DNA of 64,000 nucleotides from assembly GCF_031583145.1 (NCBI RefSeq), contig NZ_CP134050.1:3857501-3921500 (forward strand), in the 5' to 3' direction. Each line of letters begins with the position of its first letter. The stretch's first letter is position 1. Made by a program: the position numbers and the translations under genes. Source of the stretch: Brevibacillus brevis (GTDB taxonomy: Bacteria > Bacillota > Bacilli > Brevibacillales > Brevibacillaceae). The notes under the pieces were generated by a model. The model saw only the letters and a list, made by a program, of their open reading frames with translations, was not told where the DNA came from and ran no database searches. Positions 44,540-53,352 of this stretch are shown piece by piece.

Positions 44540-44580
44540 AAAAAAGCGACACCCTCGTTTTTGCGAGATGCCGCTTTTTT
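44540..44580. terminator. Terminator after the gene at 44637
   Basis: Imperfect stem AAAGCG..CCTCG / CGAG..CGCTTTTTT, usable in either direction. Confidence 0.7.
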
Positions 44581-44636
44581 CATTCCCTATGCCTATGTGT
44601 CAAACTCATCGTCCTTTGGGGTACCTCCAGTCTACC

Positions 44637-45236
44637 TTACGCTTCCAAGAGCAGCATTTCCCTGCGGAGCTGTTTCAAGCGTTCCTTGGACTCCTTCATT
44701 TGTCCCTTGTCTTCCGCCTTCATGGCGTCGTACAAAGTCGCGAGTTCGTAGTCCAGCTCCAGGCGCAATACGGGAATGCGTTCTTCGGAATCACGTCGTT
44801 TCAACGCGGCAATGACCTGATCCATCGTCACATTGCAAGATTTTTCGTAGATCACTTTTTTCTCAGCTCCTTTTATTTCCACTGTTCTGACGGTTTCGCC
44901 GTACCGGATGTACGTCATTTGGACACTATCTGCAAGACGCGTCCGGATGATGGCGTGCCCCTTCGCTTCCTCGACAAAGTGGTACAAAACCTGTGCCACC
45001 CGCGAGTCGGATATGGGTACGCCCGTGAGCTGCAGCTTGTAAGAGCTGCTGACCCGCTGCAACTTCCAGTCGGCTTTTCCGCCTGTGGTGTTCACGAGGA
45101 GGTGAAACTGCTCGGGAGACTCTTTCCACGTGACGCTCACCCCTGTTTCCACCAGGGCCTGCACCATCGCGTGCAACGTTTTGCGATTAAACCAGACAGC
45201 CAGATTGAAATACTCCAACTCGATGCCGAGATTCAT
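44637..45236 (-). CDS. Unknown protein
   Basis: Soluble protein of 199 residues (MNLGIELEYFNLAVWFNRKT). Two regions have predicted mixed alpha/beta content, and a highly charged helical C-terminus is rich in Lys/Glu/Arg (KAEDKGQMKESKERLKQLRR). No known domain recognised. The ATG at 45236 follows GGGAGGGG. Monocistronic; a 225-bp gap separates it from the divergent yktB gene. Confidence 0.68.
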   Translation of the reverse strand: MNLGIELEYFNLAVWFNRKTLHAMVQALVETGVSVTWKESPEQFHLLVNTTGGKADWKLQRVSSSYKLQLTGVPISDSRVAQVLYHFVEEAKGHAIIRTRLADSVQMTYIRYGETVRTVEIKGAEKKVIYEKSCNVTMDQVIAALKRRDSEERIPVLRLELDYELATLYDAMKAEDKGQMKESKERLKQLRREMLLLEA

Positions 45237-45362
45237 CAAGGCCCCTCCCATTAACAGAATACTCAGATAAAAACTGCGCTGTAAGGGAGTGAGTGGTATA
45301 TCATATTATTCAGGCAGCGGTTTTGCTATTCGTATCCCGGCATGTATTTTTTTCCTACGTGG

Positions 45363-45374
45363 TATGATATCATA
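45363..45374. promoter_or_regulatory. Palindrome upstream of yktB
   Basis: Perfect 12-bp palindrome TATGATATCATA about 90 bases before yktB. It overlaps a possible -10 (TATGAT), so it could be an operator or only an AT-rich promoter core. Confidence 0.35.
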
Positions 45375-45460
45375 TGGAGGATTCCAAGCTCCCTTGACAG
45401 GGACGTTCGCCCTTTTCTTGTGGTTTGCAGGGTGAAGAGTACGAATGAGGTGTTCGCAAA

Positions 45461-46096
45461 GTGGATACATTTACTGGATTTCAGCAAGAAGATTTTGATG
45501 TTTTCCGCATAGAAGGTCTCGATCAGCGAATGGAAGCGATCAAGACGATCGTCCGGCCCAAGCTGGAGTCGCTCGGCCAGCATTTTGCCCCCGCCATCTC
45601 CGTGGCGACCGGCTCCGAAATGTTTTTTCATGTGGCAAAACACGCGAGGCGAACGGTGAACCCTCCGGCTGATACCTGGGTTGCCTGGGCGGCAGACAAG
45701 CGCGGCTATAAAAAGCATCCGCACTTTCAAGTCGGCTTGTGGGGCACTCATCTGTTCGTCTGGTATGCCGTTATATACGAAGCACCGGCAAAAGGTGAAA
45801 TCAGCCGTGCACTGGGTGAGCATCTGGATGACATCCTTGCAATCGTCCCGGATGATTTCCGCTGGTCTCCCGATCATACTGAGCCAGACAGCACTCCACA
45901 GGCGCTGCTCGGCAAAGAAGGCGTCAAAAAACTGGTGGACAGGCTCGCCCAAGTAAAAAAGGCAGAGCTGCTGTGCGGCATTACCATCGATCGCAACGAT
46001 CCCGTGCTGGCTGACAAAGATGCGCTGCTCGGCCGGCTGGACAAGACGTTCGGGGTCCTGACCAAGCTGTACAATCTGGGTCATTCTGGCTCATAA
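45461..46096 (+). CDS. yktB: DUF1054-family protein YktB
   Basis: Protein of 211 residues of the DUF1054 family, recognised by FTGFQQEDFDVFRIEGLDQRM, the conserved HVAKHARRTVNPPADTWVAW block and KHPHFQVGLWGTHLFVW. Biochemical role unknown. The GTG start follows GAGGTG. In B. subtilis yktB lies next to yktA and speA; speA is also close here (1.3 kb downstream). Confidence 0.9.
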   Translation: MDTFTGFQQEDFDVFRIEGLDQRMEAIKTIVRPKLESLGQHFAPAISVATGSEMFFHVAKHARRTVNPPADTWVAWAADKRGYKKHPHFQVGLWGTHLFVWYAVIYEAPAKGEISRALGEHLDDILAIVPDDFRWSPDHTEPDSTPQALLGKEGVKKLVDRLAQVKKAELLCGITIDRNDPVLADKDALLGRLDKTFGVLTKLYNLGHSGS

Positions 46097-46131
46097 ACCG
46101 CCTCCCGATATGTTTGTATAGTTATATATGC

Positions 46132-46183
46132 AAAAGAACAGGTCCGCTTTCTCGTCTAAAGCGTGTGCCTGTTCTTTTGTTTT
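46132..46183. terminator. Terminator between yktB and the nitronate monooxygenase gene
   Basis: Stem AAAAGAACAGG / CCTGTTCTTTT with a 25-base loop, followed by GTTTTTT. Confidence 0.8.
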
Positions 46184-46213
46184 TTGCGACTGCCCGGGAA
46201 CACTAGGATGAGA

Positions 46214-47185
46214 TCAGCCCTTTCGTGTCTGGTACCCTTGCAGTTTTGCCAGCGAGCTGCCGAGATCGCCGAACATCCGGTCAAACAAATCCTGGACAGT
46301 CGGCACGTCGTGGATCAGGCCAATGACTTGCCCGGCCCAGCCGAAGCCTTGCTGTTCATTCCCGTCATAAATAAAGGTGCGGTTATTTTGGCCGCTGATC
46401 AACGGTTTCAACTGCTCGTATCCAGCGCCTTCCTTTTCCATCTCCAGGATGCGATCGGATCCGGGCGTACGGACGACACGGGCCGGAGCCCCCAACGTTC
46501 GTTTGATGACGGCAGTATCGTGTTCCGTTCCTTTGAGCAGGGCTTCCTTGTAAGCCGCATGTGCATGGACACATTCTTGTGTGGCGATAAACCGGGTGCC
46601 CATCTCCACTCCATCGGCTCCTAGAGCAAGTGCGGCAAGAATCCCCCGGCCGTCGCCGATTCCTCCGCTCGCCAGCACCGGAATCGACACCGAATCCACT
46701 ACGCGGGGAATCAGGACAAACGTCCCGATATCATCGCGCCCCAGATGGCCTCCGCCTTCCTGACCGACCGCCATGACGGCGTCGGCGCCGATGGATTCAG
46801 CCTTTTGGGCCTGCCGCACCGATGCGACGAGCACGAGCTTTTTCACATCGTGGCCATCCAGCCTGCGGATGAGCGGCTCCGGATTGCCTCCCGTGACCGA
46901 AATGACTTTGACGCCTTCTTCAACGGCCACATCCACAAATGGCTCGTACGAGTGGTTGTACTGGCCGATGGCGAAGTTTACGCCAAAGGGGCGCTCTGTC
47001 ATCGTCCGGACCTTGCGGATTTCCTCGCGCAGAGCCTCAGGGGACGGCAGCGACATCGCCGTAATTTGGCCCAATCCGCCCGCATTTGACACCGCTGCCG
47101 CCAGATTTGCGTATGCTAAATAGGCCAATCCGCCTTGAATGACCGGATAGTCAATCTGAAGCAATTCGGTTACTCTCGTTTTCAT
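46214..47185 (-). CDS. Nitronate monooxygenase-family flavoenzyme
   Basis: FMN-dependent TIM-barrel enzyme of 323 residues. Segments DYPVIQGGLAYLAYANLAAA, AGGLGQITAM, AVGQEGGGHLGRDD and LASGGIGDGRGILAALALGAD are shared by nitronate monooxygenases and FabK-type enoyl-ACP reductases. The absence of fatty-acid synthesis neighbours favours nitronate monooxygenase, which oxidises alkyl nitronates such as 3-nitropropionate. The ATG at 47185 follows GGGGTGATG. Confidence 0.85.
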   Translation of the reverse strand: MKTRVTELLQIDYPVIQGGLAYLAYANLAAAVSNAGGLGQITAMSLPSPEALREEIRKVRTMTERPFGVNFAIGQYNHSYEPFVDVAVEEGVKVISVTGGNPEPLIRRLDGHDVKKLVLVASVRQAQKAESIGADAVMAVGQEGGGHLGRDDIGTFVLIPRVVDSVSIPVLASGGIGDGRGILAALALGADGVEMGTRFIATQECVHAHAAYKEALLKGTEHDTAVIKRTLGAPARVVRTPGSDRILEMEKEGAGYEQLKPLISGQNNRTFIYDGNEQQGFGWAGQVIGLIHDVPTVQDLFDRMFGDLGSSLAKLQGYQTRKG

Positions 47186-47350
47186 CTCATCACCCCGTTT
47201 TCGTAAGACTTCTGGAAAACACAAGGAAACTCCTGCTTTGGGCCAGGAATATGAATAAAAATTCGCTTGCTTTCCCCCCCTTTTTTGCTATACTCAATTT
47301 GTTTGTTTTTACCCCTACAGATTCTTGATTCGTAAAGTGAGGCGATCGTA

Positions 47351-48823
47351 GTGAGACAAATGAAAACTCCTTTGTTCAGCGGGTTGTTGGAGCACGCCAA
47401 CCGGAACCCGATTCAATTTCACATTCCGGGCCATAAAAAGGGTATGGGCATGCATCCGGCATTTCGCGAGTTTATCGGGGAGAACGCTCTCTCGATTGAC
47501 CTCATCAACATCGCGCCCCTGGATGATTTGCATCACCCGAAGGCGATGATCAAGGAAGCGCAGGATCTTGCCGCCGAAGCGTTCGGGGCTGACCATACCT
47601 TCTTTTCCGTGCAAGGGACGAGCGGTGCCATCATGGCCATGATTATGGCTACGTGCAAGCCTGGCGACAAAATCATCGTCCCGCGGAACGTGCATAAATC
47701 CGTCATGTCCGCCATCATTTTCGCAGGCGCTGTTCCTATTTTTATTCACCCTGCGATGGACGAGCGCTTGGGCATTTCTCACGGAATCACCGTGAAAGCC
47801 GTGCAAAAAGCGCTGGAAACCCATCCGGATGCAGCCGCCCTGCTCGTCATCAACCCAACTTACTTCGGGATTGCCGGTGATTTGCGGGAAATCGTACGGA
47901 CCGCGCATAATTATGAGATCCCGGTACTCGTAGACGAAGCACATGGCGTGCACATCCATTTCCATGAAGACTTGCCGATCTCTGCGATGCAGGCAGGTGC
48001 GGACATGGCTGCCACTAGCGTGCACAAGCTTGGCGGCTCGTTGACGCAAACCTCGATTTTGAATGTAAGAGAAGGACTCGTCGATGTCGACCGCGTCAAA
48101 ACCGTGATGAGCATGCTGACGACGACATCCACCTCCTATATTTTCCTGGCATCGCTTGATATGGCGCGCCAGCACCTGGCGTTGAACGGGCACCTTTTGG
48201 CAGAGCAAGCGATGCAGCTCGCCGAAAAAGCCCGGAACCTGATTAACGAGATCCCCCGCATCTACTGCGTCGGCAAGGAGATTCTCGGCAAACCGGCCAC
48301 CTTCGCCATGGATCCGACCAAGCTGCTCATCCACGTCCGCGATCTGGGGATCACCGGCTGGGAAGTGGAGAACTGGCTGCGCAACAAGTACAACATCGAA
48401 GTCGAAATGAGCGACTTGTACAACATCTTGTGCTTCGTGACAGCCGGCGATACGGAAGAATCCATCCAGACGCTGGTGAACGCGCTGCGCGACTTGTCCG
48501 TCGAGTTCGCCCATGTGCAAGCAGAGGAAAAGCCGACGATCTCGCTGCCGAATATTCCGCTGCTGTCCACTACACCGCGCGACGCGTTTTATGCGGAGAC
48601 GGAAATTGTTCCGCTGGCAGAAGCGGCAGGGCGAGTCACCACCGAATTCATCATGGTCTACCCGCCTGGGATTCCGATTTTCCTTCCGGGAGAAGTGATT
48701 ACCGAAGAGAATATCGCCTACATCTTGGAAAACATTCGGGTCGGCTTGCCTGTCCAAGGACCTGAGGATGAAACACTCAAGACGATTAAAGTCGTGAAGC
48801 GTCAGACGGCAATCTCCGGTTAA
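47351..48823 (+). CDS. speA: Arginine/lysine/ornithine decarboxylase
   Basis: PLP-dependent decarboxylase of 490 residues, the length of B. subtilis SpeA, which makes agmatine from arginine in polyamine synthesis. Motifs: FHIPGHKKGMG at the start, the PLP-stacking FFSVQGTSGA, PVLVDEAHGVHIHF and the Schiff-base lysine in TSVHKLGGSLTQTSIL. Arginine is inferred from the speA-type length and the yktB neighbour; lysine cannot be excluded. The GTG start has GAGG 8 bases upstream. Confidence 0.9.
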   Translation: MRQMKTPLFSGLLEHANRNPIQFHIPGHKKGMGMHPAFREFIGENALSIDLINIAPLDDLHHPKAMIKEAQDLAAEAFGADHTFFSVQGTSGAIMAMIMATCKPGDKIIVPRNVHKSVMSAIIFAGAVPIFIHPAMDERLGISHGITVKAVQKALETHPDAAALLVINPTYFGIAGDLREIVRTAHNYEIPVLVDEAHGVHIHFHEDLPISAMQAGADMAATSVHKLGGSLTQTSILNVREGLVDVDRVKTVMSMLTTTSTSYIFLASLDMARQHLALNGHLLAEQAMQLAEKARNLINEIPRIYCVGKEILGKPATFAMDPTKLLIHVRDLGITGWEVENWLRNKYNIEVEMSDLYNILCFVTAGDTEESIQTLVNALRDLSVEFAHVQAEEKPTISLPNIPLLSTTPRDAFYAETEIVPLAEAAGRVTTEFIMVYPPGIPIFLPGEVITEENIAYILENIRVGLPVQGPEDETLKTIKVVKRQTAISG

Positions 48824-48877
48824 GAAAGGGACCACATTCGGGCTGCTTTTCGGGAGAATCGCCAGGCTTTTGATTGG

Positions 48878-48913
48878 AAAGCTGTTGCTCATAGCGGGCA
48901 ACAGCTTTTTTCT
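48878..48913 (+). terminator. Terminator after speA
   Basis: Hairpin AAAGCTGTTGC / GCAACAGCTTT followed by TTTTCTTTT. Confidence 0.88.
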
Positions 48914-48985
48914 TTTCAGCGAGCCGGAAGATGGCTGAACTTTTTGATAAAATGGTCGTGAGTACACGCAGAGGAGTGAACCGTC

Positions 48986-50953
48986 GTGCCAGACTGGTCC
49001 TACCATCCAATCTTTCGTCCCCTCCTCTTTCTTCTCTCCCCGGAGAGGGCGCGCGACCTTACCTTGCGGGCAATCGGTACGTTGGCAAAATGCCCAGGCG
49101 GACCCTCGCTCATTGAGCTGATGGGCCATATGAAGCCTCCCCAGGAACTATCAAGAACATGGGCCGGCATCTCGTTTTCCTCTCCGGTAGGAATAGGGGC
49201 TGGTCTGGATCCGTACGGCACCGGCCTTCAGGCGCTTAGCCGCTTTGGAGTCGGATATATCGAGTTTGGCCCGATTACCGCAGAGCCCTTTTCCTCCCAT
49301 CACGAGCTCCTACGTCAGGCAGACAGCCGATCTATCCTTTACCCTGGAGAGAAAAGCTTGGAGAATCCGGGCGTGCATGTTTACCGCGAACGATTGCGAT
49401 CAGCGCCGACGCTCGGCGTTCCTGTCGGGGCGAGGCTGGCAAGCAAACCCGGCGCAACGATTTCGGAGGCGACAGCGGAAGTGCTTTTCCTTGCAAAGCA
49501 ACTCGGCGAGAGCTGCTCCTTTTTTTCTGTGGATACACGCTGGTTTCCGGTGGAACTTACTCGCAGCCATACACAATGGCGAGCTTTTGTGCGCGAGCTG
49601 CGGAAAGTGACGGATCTGCCGCTCTTCCTCCTTCTGCCCCCTGACAGCAATAAGCCTTACGCCGCAGAGCTATTCCAGCCTGCGTGGGAGGAAGGCTTTG
49701 CGGGCGTGCTGGTAGCGGGCGGCATCCAAGTCGAGTCCCTCATTGTTGGCTGCACCGATGCGCGGCTGACCGGTCCATCCGTTTTCGCGTCAAGCCGGGC
49801 GTTCGTACAATGGCTCCGGCAGAGCTGGCCGGAATCGATCATCATTGGCTCCGGGGGCATTCACGAGCCAGCTGACGCGCTGCACATGCTTTCGGCGGGC
49901 GCCGATCTCATTTCGCTGCATAGCGGTCTCGTCTACTCAGGGCCTGGACTTCCCAAGCGGATCAACGAAGCGATCTGGCAAACTCGGTCACAGCCAGAGG
50001 CGAATCCGATCGCGTCGACCGAAACACTGCCTTCTTCCGGCAAGTCCTTCGTCCCGCCATGGGTATGGGGCATGCTCTTGGGAATCGGGATGATCGTAGG
50101 CGGCGCGTTGGCCTGGTTCATCGCCGCCACAAGCGTCGTGCTCCCCTACGACGAGAGCTTCCTCGGAATGGGGGCAGCTGAGCTGGTGCTCCTGAACAGC
50201 CGACTGCTTCCCTTTATGTCGCACGACCGCATCAGCCTCGCAGGGACGATGATTTCCATCGGTGTCATCTATTGCGGGCTGGCTCGGCATGGCCTTCGGC
50301 ACGGCCATCACGCAGCCAGGCAAATCCTTCTTGTTTCCGGAGCTGTCGGTTTTTCCAGCTTTTTTCTGTTTATTGGATACGGCTATTTTGATGCCTTGCA
50401 CGCCATCCTGGCCATCATCCTGTTTCCCGCCTTTCTCCTTGCCTTGCGTGCCCCTGCCGGCATTCATCTCCCCACTCTCCCGGTGCAGCTGTCCAATGAC
50501 ACTCAATGGAGGCGTGCCCTCTGGGGACAACTGTCGTTTGTCGTGATTGGATTCGGGCTGACCGCTGCAGGCGTGATCATTTCACTTATCGGTGTGACCG
50601 GTGTGTTCGTTCCCTCTGATCTGTTGTTTCTGTGCGCTTCACCGGAAATGCTGCAAGCCTACAATGAACGGTTGATCCCGCTCATCGCCCACGATCGGGC
50701 AGGGTTTGGCGGGGCGCTCGTCTCCGACGGTATGGCCGTCCTTCTGCTTAGCCTTTGGGGGTTCCGAAGGGGAGAGCGTTGGATCTGGCGGACTCTCTGC
50801 CTCTCCGGGCTGCCAGGCTTTGCGGCAGGCATCGGCGTTCATTTTTCCGTCGGCTACACGGACTTTCTTCACCTGTTCCCCGCATTCGTGGCCTTTGCGC
50901 TTTTTCTGCTTGGGCTGTGGCTGTCGCGGCCGCATTTGCTGGCGCGATCCTAG
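48986..50953 (+). CDS. DHODH-like TIM barrel fused to a duplicated membrane domain
   Basis: Protein of 655 residues with two parts. Residues ~1-335 follow dihydroorotate dehydrogenase class 2: SPVGIGAGLDPYGTGLQAL, FGVGYIEFGPITAEPFSS, IIGSGGIHEPADALHMLSAGAD and HSGLVYSGPGLPKRI keep the FMN-phosphate side. The catalytic segment, normally N-x-S-x-PNT, reads SVDTRWFPVE, so activity on dihydroorotate is doubtful. Residues ~350-650 have about eight membrane segments in two tandem repeats, each opening with a Pro-x-Asp block and then LLPFMSHDRISLAGTMISIG or LIPLIAHDRAGFGGALVSDG. The role is unknown; a membrane-bound flavoprotein reductase or sensor is possible. Confidence 0.75.
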   Translation: MPDWSYHPIFRPLLFLLSPERARDLTLRAIGTLAKCPGGPSLIELMGHMKPPQELSRTWAGISFSSPVGIGAGLDPYGTGLQALSRFGVGYIEFGPITAEPFSSHHELLRQADSRSILYPGEKSLENPGVHVYRERLRSAPTLGVPVGARLASKPGATISEATAEVLFLAKQLGESCSFFSVDTRWFPVELTRSHTQWRAFVRELRKVTDLPLFLLLPPDSNKPYAAELFQPAWEEGFAGVLVAGGIQVESLIVGCTDARLTGPSVFASSRAFVQWLRQSWPESIIIGSGGIHEPADALHMLSAGADLISLHSGLVYSGPGLPKRINEAIWQTRSQPEANPIASTETLPSSGKSFVPPWVWGMLLGIGMIVGGALAWFIAATSVVLPYDESFLGMGAAELVLLNSRLLPFMSHDRISLAGTMISIGVIYCGLARHGLRHGHHAARQILLVSGAVGFSSFFLFIGYGYFDALHAILAIILFPAFLLALRAPAGIHLPTLPVQLSNDTQWRRALWGQLSFVVIGFGLTAAGVIISLIGVTGVFVPSDLLFLCASPEMLQAYNERLIPLIAHDRAGFGGALVSDGMAVLLLSLWGFRRGERWIWRTLCLSGLPGFAAGIGVHFSVGYTDFLHLFPAFVAFALFLLGLWLSRPHLLARS

Positions 50954-50978
50954 CCGGGAGCATAGCCATTTACACGAA

Positions 50979-51021
50979 AAACCCAGACAGCAAGTGGGGC
51001 TCACGAGCTGCCTGGGTTTTT
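50979..51021. terminator. Terminator between convergent genes
   Basis: Stem AAACCCAG..CAGC / GCTG..CTGGGTTTTT. Confidence 0.85.
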
Positions 51022-51039
51022 GAAATGGTTGTGAGGTTG

Positions 51040-52971
51040 TTAGTTGTCCGTTTCTTCATCCTCATCAGAATCAGACTCGTCGTCGTCATCATCCTGTGGC
51101 CGAGCAAACGAAAGCGTATAGACGTATGGGTCTCCATCACGCGTGTCAATCCAAACGAGGCGATTCCCTCCAATGCGGGCTTCTTCTACCTCTGCTTTGC
51201 TGCTCCAGGAATAGTCGCTGTAAGAACCTTCCTCGGCATCGTACAACTCAAAGTAAAAATCTTTCTGTTTTGGCGAAAGTCGGTTGTCCTCATACAATAC
51301 CATGTTGCGGGATACTTGCGGGTTAATTTGGTCACGGTCTGCATAACGCAGCAGAGAAGTCGTCTTTTCTCGGTCGAGGTCGTAGTAGTACAAATCCCAG
51401 CTCGGCTTTTTAGAATCGGTATATTCGCTCCATACGACGAAATCTTCTCCGAGTTTGGCAGTTTTCACTTGCACGTTTTTGCGAATCTCGGTTTCGTCAT
51501 CGTCGTCGATATCGTACAGGACGATGCTTGCTTTATTGGAGCTTTGCTCAAGCACCCACGTCGCATAATTCCCGTAAATGTCTACACTGAGCGGATCTTT
51601 CCGCAGCGTGCTGACTTCCTTGCTCTTGTTTGTAGAAAGATCAGTCAGCATGATGTCAGGTCTGCTTTGCATGTTTACCCACAGAAGCATGTCACCGTCG
51701 ATCTCGTACAGTTTTTTATCCGGCTCTTGGTCGTCATCTTCGTCCGTGACTTGATTCGTGACACCTTTTTTAATGTCGTAGGAAAAGAGTGCATCCTCGG
51801 ACTCATCATACCAGACGACGTAGCGATTGCTGACAAGAGGACGAATCGGGTCTGCATCCACAGTCGTTATAGCTTTGGTTGTACCCTTTTCCACGTCATA
51901 CAGAATAACGGAGGAGTTTTTGCGATTCTCCGAAATATAGACGACATATCGGTCGCTTCCATCCGGTTGGCTCGGTTCTCCTCCTACGTCGCCAATCTGC
52001 AGCGCTTCTTTTTCATCGAGATCGTACAAATTCAGGCGGAGCTTCTTGTTGTTATCCGCCTTTGCATACAGGACGTAGTCTCCGTAAACCCGCGGAGGCA
52101 GTTTGTCGTAAATAAAGCTCGCAATGTCTTTCGTCGTCGTCTTCGACGTGGTTCCGTAGGTTGCATGACCATCGTCCACGAACAAGTAGGTATTCTTGTA
52201 AAGATGCGGAGAGGTTTTGTCACCGGAGTAGTCTGTCAGCTTCTTGATTTTGCTGTTGCCGATCGTGTACAAGGCGATTTGGCTGTAGGTGCCGCTCTGG
52301 TCTTCATATACGATCTGATTCCCGTACACGGACGGATTCACTTGGTCGCCGCGAGAAGTCACCGCTGCTTTTTCCTGACCGGCTTTCATGTCGTAGTAGT
52401 AGATGTCTGCATTGCCGGAGCGCACGTCTTGCCATGCAATGTATGTATCCCCGATAGTAGGATTGCTTGCTTTGCCGCTTGTGGAAATTTGTTCGGATTC
52501 ACCGGAAGTAATGTTGTACATGTAAACGTCCGAACCGCCGTTGCTCTGGTCGTCCCAGACAATATTCTTGCCGGATATCTCCAGGTGCGTCACCTTTGCC
52601 GATCCGCTTGTGAGGCGTGTTTCCTTTTCATCGGAAATATCGTACATGTACACATCGGATCCTCCATCACGGGAGTCGATCCAAACGACGTATTTGCCGT
52701 CAACACGTGGACTTGTCTTTGTAGACTCTTCGCTGCCGATCTTCTTTTCCGAATGGTTATCCAGATCATAAAGCGTGATGGTCTTTTCCCCTTCAACCAT
52801 CCACACAGCGTAGTCCTCAGAAATGTCGAAACCGGTCTTGGCGATTTCAGGTGAGCCCACATCTATCTTCACTTCGTCGCCGATGCCGGACGCAAATGCC
52901 GGTGTCCCGCTCCACAGGGAAGTGACCAACAGCGCTGCGGCCAACCATCCCTGCCTCGGTTTTAGCTTCAT
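51040..52971 (-). CDS. Secreted TolB-like beta-propeller protein with acidic tail
   Basis: Exported protein of 643 residues. A signal peptide (AAALLVTSLWSGTPAFA) precedes many WD/TolB-like strands with repeating YVVWIDSRDGGSDVYMYD-type units (also IVWDDQSNGGSDVYMYN, IAWQDVRSGNADIYYYD and LVWIDTRDGDPYVYTL). Together they form one or two beta-propellers that usually bind proteins or sugars. The end is DDDDDESDSDEDEETDN, a poly-acidic tail like that of the Ig-like protein at 32959. The ATG at 52971 follows AGAGGAGG. Probably wall- or surface-associated; partner unknown. Confidence 0.82.
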   Translation of the reverse strand: MKLKPRQGWLAAALLVTSLWSGTPAFASGIGDEVKIDVGSPEIAKTGFDISEDYAVWMVEGEKTITLYDLDNHSEKKIGSEESTKTSPRVDGKYVVWIDSRDGGSDVYMYDISDEKETRLTSGSAKVTHLEISGKNIVWDDQSNGGSDVYMYNITSGESEQISTSGKASNPTIGDTYIAWQDVRSGNADIYYYDMKAGQEKAAVTSRGDQVNPSVYGNQIVYEDQSGTYSQIALYTIGNSKIKKLTDYSGDKTSPHLYKNTYLFVDDGHATYGTTSKTTTKDIASFIYDKLPPRVYGDYVLYAKADNNKKLRLNLYDLDEKEALQIGDVGGEPSQPDGSDRYVVYISENRKNSSVILYDVEKGTTKAITTVDADPIRPLVSNRYVVWYDESEDALFSYDIKKGVTNQVTDEDDDQEPDKKLYEIDGDMLLWVNMQSRPDIMLTDLSTNKSKEVSTLRKDPLSVDIYGNYATWVLEQSSNKASIVLYDIDDDDETEIRKNVQVKTAKLGEDFVVWSEYTDSKKPSWDLYYYDLDREKTTSLLRYADRDQINPQVSRNMVLYEDNRLSPKQKDFYFELYDAEEGSYSDYSWSSKAEVEEARIGGNRLVWIDTRDGDPYVYTLSFARPQDDDDDESDSDEDEETDN

Positions 52972-53038
52972 GGAACAATTCCTCCTCTTGCCACAATTTT
53001 CACTCTTACCTATTATCCCCCATGTTGAAAAGGTTGTC

Positions 53039-53067
53039 AAAAAAAACAGGCCTCGCAACGCGGCCTG
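53039..53067 (-). terminator. Terminator of the SR1P gene
   Basis: Reverse-strand hairpin CAGGCC / GGCCTG followed by eight T. Confidence 0.88.
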
Positions 53068-53080
53068 ACTAAGGTTTCGA

Positions 53081-53206
53081 TTATTCTTTTTCCTGCTTTT
53101 GACCCGCCTGGCAGTCGCAGCTGCAAACAGCGTAAAGCGTTTTCACCGAATTGGATTCGAAATGTTCAATGATCGTCCCGCAGGTTTGACAGATGATTGT
53201 TCCCAT
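53081..53206 (-). CDS. SR1P-like GapA-binding peptide
   Basis: Peptide of 41 residues starting MGTIICQTCGTIIEHFE, with five cysteines (CQTC and CSCDC). This matches SR1P, the GapA-binding peptide encoded by the dual-function SR1 RNA of B. subtilis. GGAGGGG precedes the ATG. A promoter at 53287-53316 and a terminator at 53039-53067 outline a ~240-nt transcript, close to the size of SR1. Whether the RNA also base-pairs with targets such as ahrC mRNA cannot be judged. Confidence 0.85.
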   Translation of the reverse strand: MGTIICQTCGTIIEHFESNSVKTLYAVCSCDCQAGQKQEKE

Positions 53207-53286
53207 GTATGTTCCCCTCCGCTGTCACATTGCCCGGAAGCAGTGTGAGTGATTGGTCATATCTGCGTAAATATGATGCTGAATCT

Positions 53287-53316
53287 ATCTTAATATGACA
53301 CAACATTAGGAGTCAA
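53287..53316 (-). promoter_or_regulatory. Probable promoter of the SR1P/SR1-like transcript
   Basis: Reverse-strand TTGACT, 18 bases, TAAGAT, about 80 bases before the peptide start. In B. subtilis SR1 transcription is repressed by CcpN; no CcpN box could be confirmed here. Confidence 0.55.
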
Positions 53317-53352
53317 TACGGTAATTACACTCATTTTGTTTTAATTAGTATG

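Noticed and set aside
47315-49129. Minus-strand open frame of 604 codons
   Set aside because: Antisense to speA, which is certain from its PLP motifs.
48986-50953. Simple annotation as dihydroorotate dehydrogenase (pyrD)
   Set aside because: The catalytic N-x-S-x-PNT loop is missing, the protein is far too long and the membrane half is unexplained, so the pyrimidine role is not supported.
50755-52854. Plus-strand open frame of 699 codons
   Set aside because: Shadow of the TolB-like gene and of the end of the DHODH-like fusion; no start site or motif.
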